The position numbers were made by a program, and so were the translations under genes. This document shows positions 44,263 through 53,274 of a DNA stretch of 64,000 nt, piece after piece. This DNA is from Cognatishimia sp. 1_MG-2023. Lineage in GTDB: Bacteria > Pseudomonadota > Alphaproteobacteria > Rhodobacterales > Rhodobacteraceae. Location: the NCBI RefSeq assembly GCF_030548175.1, contig NZ_JAUORX010000004.1:343959-407958 (forward strand), read 5' to 3'. How positions within the stretch are numbered: position 1 is the first letter of the stretch; each line of letters starts with the position of its first letter. Below the pieces are notes generated by a model. That model was not told the origin of the DNA and did not search any database. It was given only the letters and a program-made list of their open reading frames with translations.

Positions 44263-45408
44263 ATGGCTACTCAGCAACCGGCAGCGCGCCCGGCAAACCC
44301 GCGTTTTTCCTCTGGCCCATGTGCCAAACCCCCTACATTCGAATTGTCCAAACTCGCTGACGCCCCATTGGGTCGCAGCCACCGCGCAGCTGTTGGCAAA
44401 GCCAAGCTGAAGGATGCCATCGAAGGCACCCGCGAAGTTCTGGGCATCCCCGCAGATTACAAAATCGGCATCGTTCCTGCGTCTGACACTGGCGCGGTTG
44501 AAATGGCTCTGTGGTCCCTATTGGGTGAACGCAAAGTTGAAATGCTGGCATGGGAATCCTTTGGCGCAGGCTGGGTGACAGATGTTGTCAAACAGCTGAA
44601 AATCGAGGCCGAAGCGAAAATCGCAGACTATGGCCAGATCGTTGATCTTGCTTCTGTTGATTTCAACAACGACGTTGTCTTCACTTGGAACGGCACAACA
44701 TCCGGCGTTCGCGTTCCGAATGCGGATTGGATTGACGCCAACCGCACTGGCCTAACCATCTGCGACGCGACATCAGCGGCCTTCGCGATGGATCTGGATT
44801 GGGACAAACTGGATGTCACCACATTCTCTTGGCAAAAAGTTCTGGGCGGCGAAGCGGCCCACGGTGTGATCGTTCTGTCTCCACGCGCTGTTGAGCGTCT
44901 GGAAAGCTACACACCAGCATGGCCTCTGCCAAAAATCTTCCGCATGACCAAAGGCGGCAAGTTGATCGAAGGCATCTTTACCGGCGCCACAATCAATACG
45001 CCATCTATGCTGGCTGTCGAAGATTACCTATTCGCTCTGGATTGGGCACGCTCCGAGGGCGGCCTAAAAGGTCTGATCGCCCGCGCCGATGCAAACGCAC
45101 AAGCCGTATTTGATTTCTGCGACGCCAACGACTGGATCGCAAACCTGGCCGAAGACGATGCAAATCGCTCTAACACCTCTGTTTGCCTCAAGTTCACAGA
45201 TGACCGCATCCAAGACGGTGCAGCCTTCGCCAAAGCCGTTGCAAAACGCCTAGAGGCAGAGAACATCGCGCTAGACATCGGTGCATACCGTGACGCGCCA
45301 GCAGGTCTGCGCATCTGGTGTGGTGGTACTGTCGAAACTGCTGACATCCAAGCCATGCTGCCATGGCTCGCATGGGCCTTCGAAGCTGAAATCGAAGCAC
45401 AAGCTTAA
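44263..45408 (+). CDS. serC: Phosphoserine aminotransferase
   Basis: SerC converts 3-phosphohydroxypyruvate to phosphoserine with glutamate and PLP. The product from ATG 44263 has 381 residues and belongs to the second SerC type known in alphaproteobacteria and methanogens. Visible are [10 protein letters not shown] at the start, [17 protein letters not shown], the cofactor-binding [19 protein letters not shown] and the PLP lysine Lys192 in [15 protein letters not shown] 8 bases upstream decides the start; the frame stays open upstream through the RNA leader, which I treat as untranslated. serA follows after a large inverted repeat. Confidence 0.93.
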   Translation: MATQQPAARPANPRFSSGPCAKPPTFELSKLADAPLGRSHRAAVGKAKLKDAIEGTREVLGIPADYKIGIVPASDTGAVEMALWSLLGERKVEMLAWESFGAGWVTDVVKQLKIEAEAKIADYGQIVDLASVDFNNDVVFTWNGTTSGVRVPNADWIDANRTGLTICDATSAAFAMDLDWDKLDVTTFSWQKVLGGEAAHGVIVLSPRAVERLESYTPAWPLPKIFRMTKGGKLIEGIFTGATINTPSMLAVEDYLFALDWARSEGGLKGLIARADANAQAVFDFCDANDWIANLAEDDANRSNTSVCLKFTDDRIQDGAAFAKAVAKRLEAENIALDIGAYRDAPAGLRIWCGGTVETADIQAMLPWLAWAFEAEIEAQA

Positions 45409-45414
45409 CGTGGT

Positions 45415-45474
45415 GGTGGGGTAGAACCCCACCCTACCAAATTCCACAATCGTAGGGTGGGGTTTTACCCCACC
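45415..45474. repeat. Inverted repeat between serC and serA
   Basis: Two 23-base arms (45415-45437 and 45452-45474) pair throughout with one G-U, around a 14-base loop. Each arm also contains its own palindrome GGTGGGGT-NNN-ACCCCACC. This resembles the GTAGGGTGGGGT type of REP/MITE-like element seen in other bacteria. It lies within the presumed serC-serA transcript and could weaken or stabilise it. Confidence 0.85.
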
Positions 45475-45503
45475 GCCCCGACCCCAAATAAAGGACCAAA
45501 ACC

Positions 45504-47099
45504 ATGGCCCCTAAAGTACTTGTATCCGACAAACTGTCTGAAACCGCGGTTCAAATCTTCCGCGATCGTGGCATCGACGTGGACTTCATGCCAGAGCTTG
45601 GCAAAGACAAAGAGAAACTGGCTGAAATCATCGGCCAATACGATGGTCTTGCAATCCGCTCTGCGACCAAAGTCACACCGACCATCCTAGAAGCAGCAAC
45701 AAACCTAAAGGTTGTTGGCCGCGCGGGTATCGGTACTGACAACGTCGACAAAGAAGCGTCTTCCAAAAAAGGCGTGATCGTTATGAACACGCCATTCGGC
45801 AACATGATCACAACCGCAGAACACGCGATTGCAATGATGTTCGCAGTGGCACGTCAAATCCCAGAAGCGTCTGAATCCACACACGCTGGCAAATGGGAAA
45901 AGTCCAAATTCATGGGCGTTGAGCTGACCAACAAAACCCTTGGCGTGATCGGCGCAGGCAACATCGGTGGCATCGTGTGCGACCGTGCCCGTGGCCTGAA
46001 AATGAAAGTCATCGCGTTTGACCCGTTCTTGTCTGAAGAAAAAGCAGACAAAATGGGCGTTGAAAAGGTTGAACTAGATGATCTGCTCGCGCGCTCTGAC
46101 TTCATCACTCTGCACGTCCCATTCATCGCAGGCGTGACAGAAAACATCTTGTCCGCAGAGAACCTTGCGAAAACCAAAAAAGGCGTGCGCATCATCAACT
46201 GTGCCCGCGGTGGTCTGGTTGACGAAGCGGCACTCGCAGAACTGCTAAAATCCGGCCACGTGGCTGGCGCGGCATTCGACGTTTTCGCCGAAGAGCCTGC
46301 AAAAGAAAACGCACTCTTCAACCTGCCAAACGTTGTCTGCACACCGCACCTCGGTGCCGCAACAACCGAAGCACAAGAAAACGTCGCCCTGCAAGTCGCA
46401 GAGCAGATGTCCAACTACCTGCTGACCGGTGCCGTTGAAAACGCGCTGAACATGCCATCCGTGACCGCCGAAGAAGCGAAAATCATGGGTCCATGGATCA
46501 AACTGGCGGATCACCTTGGTGCCTTCGCCGGTCAGATGACAGACGAGCCAATCACAGCAATCAACATCCTATACGACGGTGTTGTTTCTGAAATGAACCT
46601 CGAAGCACTGAACTGCTCTGTCATCGCGGGTATCATGAAGAAAGCAAACCCTGACGTGAACATGGTCTCTGCACCTGTGATCGCCAAGGAACGCGGCATT
46701 CAGATTTCCACAACCAACCAAGACAAAGCAGGCGCATTTGATGGCTACATCAAAGTGACTGTTGTCACGGCTGATCGCGAGCGTTCGGTTGCGGGTACTG
46801 TCTTCTCTGATGGCAAGCCACGCTTCATCCAGATCAAAGGCATCAACGTTGACGCCGAGATCGGCGAGCACATGCTCTACACCACCAACGAAGACGTTCC
46901 GGGCATCATCGGTACTCTGGGTCAGACTTTGGGTGAAAACGGTGTAAACATCGCGAACTTCACATTGGGTCGTTCCGAAGTCGGCGGCGGCGCAATCGCC
47001 CTGCTATACGTTGACGCCGAAGTCCCTGCGGACGTTCAGGGCAAACTGAAAGACACCGGCAAATTCCGCCAAATCAAAACCCTGCGTTTTGACGTCTAA
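45504..47099 (+). CDS. serA: D-3-phosphoglycerate dehydrogenase
   Basis: SerA oxidises 3-phosphoglycerate, the first step of serine synthesis. The 531-residue protein is the long type: substrate domain, NAD domain with GAGNIGG (about 150-156), catalytic Arg and His in NCARGGLVDEAAL and TPHLGAATTEAQ, an intervening ASB domain and a C-terminal ACT domain (GEHMLYTTNEDVPGIIGTLG). The ACT domain normally allows serine feedback. Third positions are rich in C, as in highly expressed genes. A terminator follows. Confidence 0.96.
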   Translation: MAPKVLVSDKLSETAVQIFRDRGIDVDFMPELGKDKEKLAEIIGQYDGLAIRSATKVTPTILEAATNLKVVGRAGIGTDNVDKEASSKKGVIVMNTPFGNMITTAEHAIAMMFAVARQIPEASESTHAGKWEKSKFMGVELTNKTLGVIGAGNIGGIVCDRARGLKMKVIAFDPFLSEEKADKMGVEKVELDDLLARSDFITLHVPFIAGVTENILSAENLAKTKKGVRIINCARGGLVDEAALAELLKSGHVAGAAFDVFAEEPAKENALFNLPNVVCTPHLGAATTEAQENVALQVAEQMSNYLLTGAVENALNMPSVTAEEAKIMGPWIKLADHLGAFAGQMTDEPITAINILYDGVVSEMNLEALNCSVIAGIMKKANPDVNMVSAPVIAKERGIQISTTNQDKAGAFDGYIKVTVVTADRERSVAGTVFSDGKPRFIQIKGINVDAEIGEHMLYTTNEDVPGIIGTLGQTLGENGVNIANFTLGRSEVGGGAIALLYVDAEVPADVQGKLKDTGKFRQIKTLRFDV

Positions 47100-47128
47100 T
47101 TTCGGTTAACACCTTACTAAACCTACGG

Positions 47129-47156
47129 AATGCCGCCCTTTCGGGGCGGCATTTTG
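47129..47156 (+). terminator. Rho-independent terminator after serA
   Basis: AATGCCGCCC-TTTCG-GGGCGGCATT followed by TT. A 10-bp perfect stem 29 bases after the serA stop. Confidence 0.9.
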
Positions 47157-47182
47157 CGTTGTAGGGTGCGGGCATTGAATGA

Positions 47183-47806
47183 ATGAGATTTTTAATGGCA
47201 AGCCCACTTCACGTAATTCCGCTGGCGAAAGCGAAAACTATACTTATTCCGCCATTCGCCATGTTCATTGTGATTTGGATAACGCGCTACGAAAACCCGA
47301 CCAGTTTTCCTGACATGAATATTCGTCTTACGTTTTCCGTGTTGTTGGGGCTTGGCATGTGGCACTTTGGCTGTTTCCCAAGTGTCAAAGGCCAGCCGTG
47401 GCAATATCGTTTACTGATATTTCTGATGCTTGGGTTTTACTTTGGTGCAGTTGTATTGCTCATGACTGAGGGCGGCGCACCGCAGGTGACGGCCAAACAA
47501 TTCGCAGTTGGCTCTACGATTTTCGGAGGAGCCCTGTCGATTTTTTATAGATCAAAGAGCATCACGAAAGAACTGACCGACAGATCGATCCGAGGAGCGA
47601 TCCTAATGCTCGTCCTTTGCCATTTTGTTGTTTACCTAAATATTTTTGGGGCTCAAAATCAGTTAAAAGGCTTGTTTCCTGCGTTCCTTGCTTTTGCGGG
47701 TATGGCATATGCATTCAAAGATAGTCCTAAAAAGAATTATGATGCCCTGCAGCTATTGTTAACCTTAACCATGTTCTTCCTGACGGTGTTTCAACTCTTA
47801 AACTAG
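47183..47806 (+). CDS. Membrane protein of unknown function
   Basis: A 207-residue protein with six or seven hydrophobic segments, for example IRLTFSVLLGLGMWHFGCF, LLIFLMLGFYFGAVVLLM and AILMLVLCHFVVYLNIFG, and few charged residues between them. I do not recognise a family. It is visibly richer in A and T than serA and lacks a clear ribosome site before ATG 47183; ATG 47195 is another option. It lies 8 bases before a broken phosphatase gene. Its composition suggests a recent arrival or a rapidly changing gene. Confidence 0.55.
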   Translation: MRFLMASPLHVIPLAKAKTILIPPFAMFIVIWITRYENPTSFPDMNIRLTFSVLLGLGMWHFGCFPSVKGQPWQYRLLIFLMLGFYFGAVVLLMTEGGAPQVTAKQFAVGSTIFGGALSIFYRSKSITKELTDRSIRGAILMLVLCHFVVYLNIFGAQNQLKGLFPAFLAFAGMAYAFKDSPKKNYDALQLLLTLTMFFLTVFQLLN

Positions 47807-47814
47807 GCCCCAAA

Positions 47815-48476
47815 ATGACCACCCCAATCTACGCAATCGGCGACATCCACGGGCACCTCGATCATCTCGAAACCGCCCTCGACCGTATCCATAGCGATGG
47901 CGGGCCAGATGCTGAAATCGTCTTTCTGGGTGATTACATTGATCGCGGCCCCGCCTCAGCACAGGTGCTTGATCTGCTGATCCAAGCCAAGGCAGACAAC
48001 CACCCGTGGACCATGCTCAAGGGCAACCACGACACCTACCTGCCGCTCTTTATCAAAGACGGCAACGCATACGGCAGCCATGGCCGCCCAGAAACTTCGT
48101 GGTTTGACCCGATCCTTGGCGGAGACGCGGCAATGGCCAGCTACGGCATCAACGTCCAAGACCGCGATCCAGCCGACTTCCTAGCCGAAGCCCGCGCCGC
48201 CGTCCCGCAGGCATCCGCCCCGGCGTACCCTTCGCGGATCAAATCGAAGACGACCTAATCTGGATTCGCCACGAATTCCTCGACGACCCCCGCGACCACG
48301 GCAAACTGATCGTCCACGGCCACACCTCTCGCAAAAAGCCAGAACACAAAGGCAATCGCGTCAACCTAGACGGCGGCACCGGCCGCGGTCGAGAGCTTTT
48401 CCCAGCTGTGTTCGAGGGCACAGAGGTTTGGCTGCTTACGGATGAGGGGCGCAAGCCCTTGATCCCAAAGTGTTAA
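47815..48476 (+). pseudogene. Serine/threonine-type metallophosphatase, broken by internal deletion
   Basis: Frame 1 reads a normal calcineurin-like phosphatase N-terminus: AIGDIHGHLDHLE, FLGDYIDRGP and LKGNHDTYL, up to ARAAVPQ near 48210. The next bases continue the family in another frame (from GGC at 48210): GIRPGVPFADQIEDDLIWIR, then VHGHTSRKKPEHKGNRVNLD, ending at TAA 48474-48476. Between VPQ and GIRPG, relatives have about 25 more residues including the metal-binding HAG histidine. So roughly 70-80 bases are deleted with a frame change, and the frame-1 product ends early after 147 residues. It is probably inactive unless this is an assembly error. Confidence 0.8.
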
Positions 48477-48613
48477 ACTCTCACGACAAAAAACATCAAA
48501 TTTAAACTTCCTTTAACCAAACATCCCCTTTTGCGCCACATTTCACCCCCGTTTTCGCACCGCTTTCCCGCTGAACGTGCATGAGTGGGGGCGTGTAATG
48601 TATAGGTGAACAC

Positions 48614-48763
48614 ATGCAAAAGGCACGTCAAATGCAGACAGCAGAGCAAGTTTCCGGCGGTTTCGCGAAATTTGTTGAAGCTCAGAAAGAGCAGACTCCA
48701 AGCATGATCCGTTTAATTAACGGTATCGGAGATTCGACGTTGTTTAAGAAGTTCAAATATTGA
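48614..48763 (+). CDS. Small protein of 49 residues, unknown
   Basis: An ORF of 49 codons from ATG 48614 (AGGTG upstream) or 43 codons from ATG 48632 (AAAAGG 8 bases upstream). The product is amphipathic with the charged centre FAKFVEAQKEQTPSMIRLI and ends FKKFKY. It is followed 5 bases after the stop by a GC-rich hairpin, which supports a real transcript. I do not recognise it. Confidence 0.5.
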   Translation: MQKARQMQTAEQVSGGFAKFVEAQKEQTPSMIRLINGIGDSTLFKKFKY

Positions 48764-48767
48764 ACCT

Positions 48768-48796
48768 AAAGGCGGCGGGTTTTGGCCCGCCGCTTT
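48768..48796. terminator. Terminator between the small ORF and tdh
   Basis: AAAGGCGGCGGG-TTTTGG-CCCGCCGCTTT, a stem with one bulged G, ending in TTTAG on the plus strand and preceded by an A-run for the minus strand. It can serve both convergent genes. Confidence 0.75.
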
Positions 48797-48800
48797 AGCT

Positions 48801-49847
48801 TTATGTCCAATCCAGCACCACTTTGCCGGACTGACCTGATTTCATTGCTGCAAAACCGGTTTTGAAGTCATCCACCCCAAAACGATGTGTGATCACACGG
48901 CTGACATCCAGCCCGTTTTGCAGCATGGCAATCATCTTGTACCAGGTTTCAAACATCTCGCGGCCATAGACGCCCTTGATCGTGATCGCCTTGAACACGA
49001 TGCGCGACCAATCCACCGGCGACTTGCCCGGCGGGATACCCAGCAACGCAATCTTGCCACCCATCACCAGCGCCTCGACCATCTGGTCTAGCGCCTGCTG
49101 ATTGCCCGACATTTCTAGCCCCACGTCAAACCCTTGGGTCAGGCCCAGCTCGGCCACGACATCATTCAAATCCTCACGGGTGACATTCACCGGCCGCACC
49201 GTCGGAACCACATGTTCCGCCAACCGCAGCCGATCATCGTTAATATCCGTGATCACCACATTTCGCGCCCCAGCATGCCGCGCCACCGCCGCCGCCATGA
49301 TCCCAATCGGCCCGGCACCCGTGATCAACACATCCTCGCCCAATAAATCGAAACTCAGCGCGGTGTGCACCGCATTCCCCAGCGGGTCTAAGATCGCACC
49401 GATTTCATCCGGGATGTCATCGGGCAGGGGCACCACATTAAACGCTGGCAGCTTTAAATACTGCGCAAACGCCCCTTGCACGTTTACACCAACGCCCATC
49501 GTACCCGGATCCAAATGGAACTTTCCCGCGCGCGATTGCCGACTGTCATGCTCAATCAAATGCCCTTCGCCAGAGCACCGTTGCCCAATCGACAAGCCCG
49601 TCACATCCTTGCCAAGCTCTACGATCTCGCCGGCAAACTCGTGCCCCGTGATCATTGGCGTTGGTACTGTATGCGATGCCCAATCATCCCAGTTCCAGAT
49701 GTGAATATCCGTGCCGCAAATCCCGGTTTTGTTTACCTTGATCAGCACCTCATCCGGCCCAATCTCTGGCACCGGGGCTTGCACCATCCACAGCCCCTCT
49801 TCGGGTTTGGATTTCTCTAGCGCTTTCATCGTGTTTGGTTTGGTCAT
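48801..49847 (-). CDS. tdh: L-threonine 3-dehydrogenase without structural zinc site
   Basis: Tdh oxidises threonine to 2-amino-3-ketobutyrate with NAD. The 348-residue medium-chain dehydrogenase keeps the catalytic zinc ligands in [10 protein letters not shown] (Cys44) and GHEFAGE (His69, Glu70) and the NAD loop [13 protein letters not shown]. The four cysteines of the structural zinc lobe in E. coli Tdh are replaced here: after SGEGHLIEH the residues are Glu, Ser, Ser and Asp. Elsewhere identity to known Tdh is high by eye. It overlaps kbl by 4 bases, and the two form the standard threonine-to-glycine route. Confidence 0.93.
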   Translation of the reverse strand: MTKPNTMKALEKSKPEEGLWMVQAPVPEIGPDEVLIKVNKTGICGTDIHIWNWDDWASHTVPTPMITGHEFAGEIVELGKDVTGLSIGQRCSGEGHLIEHDSRQSRAGKFHLDPGTMGVGVNVQGAFAQYLKLPAFNVVPLPDDIPDEIGAILDPLGNAVHTALSFDLLGEDVLITGAGPIGIMAAAVARHAGARNVVITDINDDRLRLAEHVVPTVRPVNVTREDLNDVVAELGLTQGFDVGLEMSGNQQALDQMVEALVMGGKIALLGIPPGKSPVDWSRIVFKAITIKGVYGREMFETWYKMIAMLQNGLDVSRVITHRFGVDDFKTGFAAMKSGQSGKVVLDWT

Positions 49848-51031
49848 GATATAATCCCCAAATCCCGGCCCACCTTGCCAAAGGCCGCCAATGCACGATC
49901 CAGCTCATCCCGCGTCAGTGCTGCATTCATCTGCGTTCGAATCCGCGCCTGTCCACGCGGAACAACCGGAAAGAAGAACCCAGAGACATAGACACCCTCG
50001 TCAAACAACCGCGCCGCCATATCCTGTGCCAGCTGAGCCTCGCCCAACATCACAGGAATAATCGCGTGCTCTCCGTCCAACAGATCAAATCCAAGCTTGG
50101 TCAAGCCATCCCGCCAATAGCGCGCGTTCTCAAACAGTTTAGCGCGTTGTTCGGCCCCGTTTTCAACCAAACGAATGGCCTCAATCCCAGCCGCCACAAT
50201 CGACGGCGGTAAAGAGTTCGAAAACAGATAGGGCCGTGCCCGTTGACGCAACAGATCAATCACCGGCTGCGGCCCAGCAATATAGCCACCAATCGCGCCA
50301 CCCAAAGCTTTGCCCAAAGTGCCAGTCAGAATATCAACATCCACACCAAAGTGATCCGGCGTTCCCGCACCGCGTGGCCCCATAAAGCCTGTGGCGTGGC
50401 AGTCATCCACCATCACCAGCGCGTCGTATTCTTTCGCAATGCGCGTGACCTCTGGCAGGTTCGCCAAATAGCCATCCATCGAAAACACACCATCGGTGGC
50501 AATCATAATATGCCGCGCACCAGCGTCCCGCGCCTCGCGCAGTTTTGCCTCAAGGTCGGCCATATCGTTGTTGGCATAACGATAGCGCTTGGCCTTACAC
50601 AGGCGAATGCCATCAATGATCGACGCGTGGTTCAAACTGTCAGACACAATCGCATCCTCTGGCCCTAACAGCGGTTCGAACAAACCACCATTCGCGTCAA
50701 AACAGGCGGCGAACAGGATGCTGTCATCCTTATTCAAGAACTTGGCAATGCGTTGTTCTAGTTCGCGGTGAATATCCTGTGTTCCGCAAATGAACCGAAC
50801 CGATGCCATGCCAAACCCTTTAGGGTCCATCGCATCTTTGGCCGCTTTGATCAGGTCGGGATGATCCGCCAAGCCCAGATAGTTGTTGGCGCAAAGGTTA
50901 ATGACCTGACGTCCCCCAACAGAAATCTCGCCCCCTTGAGGGGAGGTGATCATTCGCTCACGCTTCATCAGACCTTCGGCTTCGATCTGCTCGAGAGTGG
51001 AATTGATATGCGCAATGAATTGATCAGACAT
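49844..51031 (-). CDS. kbl: 2-amino-3-ketobutyrate CoA ligase (glycine C-acetyltransferase)
   Basis: Kbl splits aminoketobutyrate with CoA to glycine and acetyl-CoA. The 395-residue PLP enzyme has the substrate motif [28 protein letters not shown], the ring-binding [11 protein letters not shown] and the PLP lysine in [20 protein letters not shown] 7 bases before ATG 51031 decides the start over an upstream ATG. It is the promoter-proximal gene of kbl-tdh. A cupin-type regulator lies 290 bases upstream and is a candidate controller. Confidence 0.95.
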   Translation of the reverse strand: MSDQFIAHINSTLEQIEAEGLMKRERMITSPQGGEISVGGRQVINLCANNYLGLADHPDLIKAAKDAMDPKGFGMASVRFICGTQDIHRELEQRIAKFLNKDDSILFAACFDANGGLFEPLLGPEDAIVSDSLNHASIIDGIRLCKAKRYRYANNDMADLEAKLREARDAGARHIMIATDGVFSMDGYLANLPEVTRIAKEYDALVMVDDCHATGFMGPRGAGTPDHFGVDVDILTGTLGKALGGAIGGYIAGPQPVIDLLRQRARPYLFSNSLPPSIVAAGIEAIRLVENGAEQRAKLFENARYWRDGLTKLGFDLLDGEHAIIPVMLGEAQLAQDMAARLFDEGVYVSGFFFPVVPRGQARIRTQMNAALTRDELDRALAAFGKVGRDLGIIS

Positions 51032-51321
51032 GAGGTGACTCCTTAATGACGGATTTAAATCTAGCATAGCGGATTTCATTCAGGAATAGGGTAAATACAC
51101 AATTACGGAAAAAATCCGTGATACTGGATACGGTGAACTGCCGACAGAAATGCGTGGCTGACATGATCAGTCAGTTTTGCGATTCAGAATGTGACCGGAA
51201 AACAGACGAACACCGCCGATCCAAGATTGGGGGCGATCCTTCATTCCACGCAAAAGGAATCGTACGTTTCAGCCGCCGAAACGCACGAATTTCACATTTA
51301 TAGGAAATTAAGGCGGCGGTC

Positions 51322-51885
51322 TTAGCTGCTTTGAACAACCAAAAGCGCGCGGGCAGGGCCATCTAGCGCTTCGATCCGGTGGGGGACATCTGCAGGGTAT
51401 CGTGCTGTGTCGCCGGTAAAGACATCTTCGCTCGCATTGCCAGAAATAACCCGAACACGACCTTCAATAACGGTCAGATGTTCACGCGTTCCTCGCGAAT
51501 GCGCGTTGCTCACCAATTTACCATTCTTAACAAACCGCAAATCATAAAGCTCATGATGGCCAGCGTCTTCGGGCGGGGACAGAATACGAATATTGCAGCC
51601 TTCGCCGCGATTTTCGATGCTGGGTGTATTCGCAGACCGTAGGACTTCAACTTGATCGACGGCTTTGCCGTCTTCTAAAAGTCCTGCAAAATCAACCTGT
51701 AAGGCGCGGGTTAAATTCCAAAGCGTCGCAATCGTCGGGCTACTTTCACCACGTTCGATCTGGCTAACCATGGAACGCGACACGCCCGATAACTTGGCCA
51801 CTGCATCTAATGACAGCCCTTGAGAGCGACGCGCTTCTTTAAGGCGCGCGGGCAAAAGGTTAAGAATTTCGCTATCCGTATTCAT
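51322..51885 (-). CDS. XRE-family regulator with cupin sensor domain
   Basis: A 187-residue regulator. The helix-turn-helix spans about residues 10-65 (LSLDAVAKLSGVSRSMVSQI, then ESSPTIATLWNLTRAL). A C-terminal cupin barrel follows, with SRGTREHLTVIEGRVRVISG and RYPADVPHRIEAL. Such proteins respond to small metabolites and often control neighbouring amino-acid or polyamine genes. It lies upstream of kbl-tdh in the same direction and divergent from the thiolase; either could be its target. Confidence 0.87.
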   Translation of the reverse strand: MNTDSEILNLLPARLKEARRSQGLSLDAVAKLSGVSRSMVSQIERGESSPTIATLWNLTRALQVDFAGLLEDGKAVDQVEVLRSANTPSIENRGEGCNIRILSPPEDAGHHELYDLRFVKNGKLVSNAHSRGTREHLTVIEGRVRVISGNASEDVFTGDTARYPADVPHRIEALDGPARALLVVQSS

Positions 51886-51997
51886 GGTCCAGACCTGCCG
51901 TGCCGTAACGACGAAGTCAATCCGTCGTCACGTTAAACTAGGCAAACTTTGACGAAGCTGTCAGTCATTCCACAACTTATTTCAATCGGAGAGTCTC

Positions 51998-53173
51998 ATG
52001 ACCGATATCGTAATCCTAGACGGTGCGCGCACCGCAATCGGTACTTTTGGTGGCAGCCTTTCAGGCGTGACCCCAATTGAATTGGCAAAAACTGTTTCAA
52101 AAGAAGCGCTTAACCGATCCGGTGTTGATCCAAAACAGATCGGCCACGTCGTTTTTGGCCATGTGATTAACACCGATCCCCGCGACATGTATCTCAGCCG
52201 CGTTGCCGCAGTAGAGTCTGGAATTCCACAGGAAACGCCAGCGATGAACGTGAACCGCCTATGTGGTTCAGGCATGCAAGCTATTGTTTCTGCGGCACAA
52301 TCTTTGATGTTGGGCGACGCCGACTTCGCGCTTGCTGGCGGTGCAGAGAACATGAGCCGCTCTCCCTACATCATCCAAGACCAACGTTGGGGCGCAAAAA
52401 TGGGAGACATCAAAACCCTAGATATGATGCTTGGCGCGCTGAATTGCCCTTTCGGAACCGGCCACATGGGCGTCACCGCGGAAAACGTTGCGACCGAACA
52501 TAACGTGTCACGCGAACAAATGGATGACTTCGCCTTACAAAGCCAAACACGCGCTGCAGCAGCCATTGAAGCTGGGTATTTCGATGCGCAAATCACGCCT
52601 GTTGGTGTCAAAAAGCGTCGGGAAATCATAGACTTCGCGAAAGATGAGCACCCAACCAAATCCACGTTGGAAACACTGTCTAAATTGCGCCCAGCTTTCC
52701 AAAAAGAGGGCCGCGTCACCGCCGGTAACGCCTCTGGCCTAAATGACGGCGCCGCAGCCTTGGTGCTCGCGCGAGCGGATGCTGCGGAAAAAGCAGGCCT
52801 TAAAGCCAAGGCGCGCGTTTTAGGCTATGCCCATGCCGGCGTACGCCCAGAGGTGATGGGCATTGGTCCAGTGCCAGCCGTGCAGAACCTGCTGAAAAAA
52901 ACAGGTTTAAATATCAATGACTTCGACGTCATCGAATCCAACGAAGCCTTTGCATCACAAGCCATTGCCGTGAACCAAGAGCTTGGGCTTGATCCGGCAA
53001 AGGTAAACCCAAACGGCGGCGCAATCGCATTGGGCCATCCAGTCGGAGCGACAGGCTGTATCATCACCCTAAAAGCATTGTACGAACTAGAGCGCATTGG
53101 CGGCAAAAGAGCCCTCATCACTATGTGTATCGGTGGCGGCCAAGGGATCGCATTGGCGATTGAAAGGCTCTAA
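51998..53173 (+). CDS. Acetyl-CoA acetyltransferase (thiolase)
   Basis: A 391-residue biosynthetic-type thiolase that condenses acetyl-CoA units or splits 3-ketoacyl-CoA. The acylated Cys89 is in NRLCGSGMQAI, the His347 in GHPVGATG and the general-base Cys377 in CIGGGQG. Length and motifs fit PhaA/AtoB or a broader ketothiolase; no phaB or phaC is adjacent. CGGAGAG precedes the ATG. It is divergent from the cupin regulator. Confidence 0.92.
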   Translation: MTDIVILDGARTAIGTFGGSLSGVTPIELAKTVSKEALNRSGVDPKQIGHVVFGHVINTDPRDMYLSRVAAVESGIPQETPAMNVNRLCGSGMQAIVSAAQSLMLGDADFALAGGAENMSRSPYIIQDQRWGAKMGDIKTLDMMLGALNCPFGTGHMGVTAENVATEHNVSREQMDDFALQSQTRAAAAIEAGYFDAQITPVGVKKRREIIDFAKDEHPTKSTLETLSKLRPAFQKEGRVTAGNASGLNDGAAALVLARADAAEKAGLKAKARVLGYAHAGVRPEVMGIGPVPAVQNLLKKTGLNINDFDVIESNEAFASQAIAVNQELGLDPAKVNPNGGAIALGHPVGATGCIITLKALYELERIGGKRALITMCIGGGQGIALAIERL

Positions 53174-53274
53174 TCCAGCGGAATTCGCAAATTAATTTCT
53201 GACTGACCCGCTTTAAGAAGATATTCACAGCTATTCCCGATGCTGCCCAAAGTGGCATGCAAGAGGATGTGAAT

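Noticed and set aside
51118..51303. 61-codon open frame between kbl and the cupin regulator
   Set aside because: No ribosome site at its start, polar low-complexity product, and it lies in the likely promoter region of kbl.
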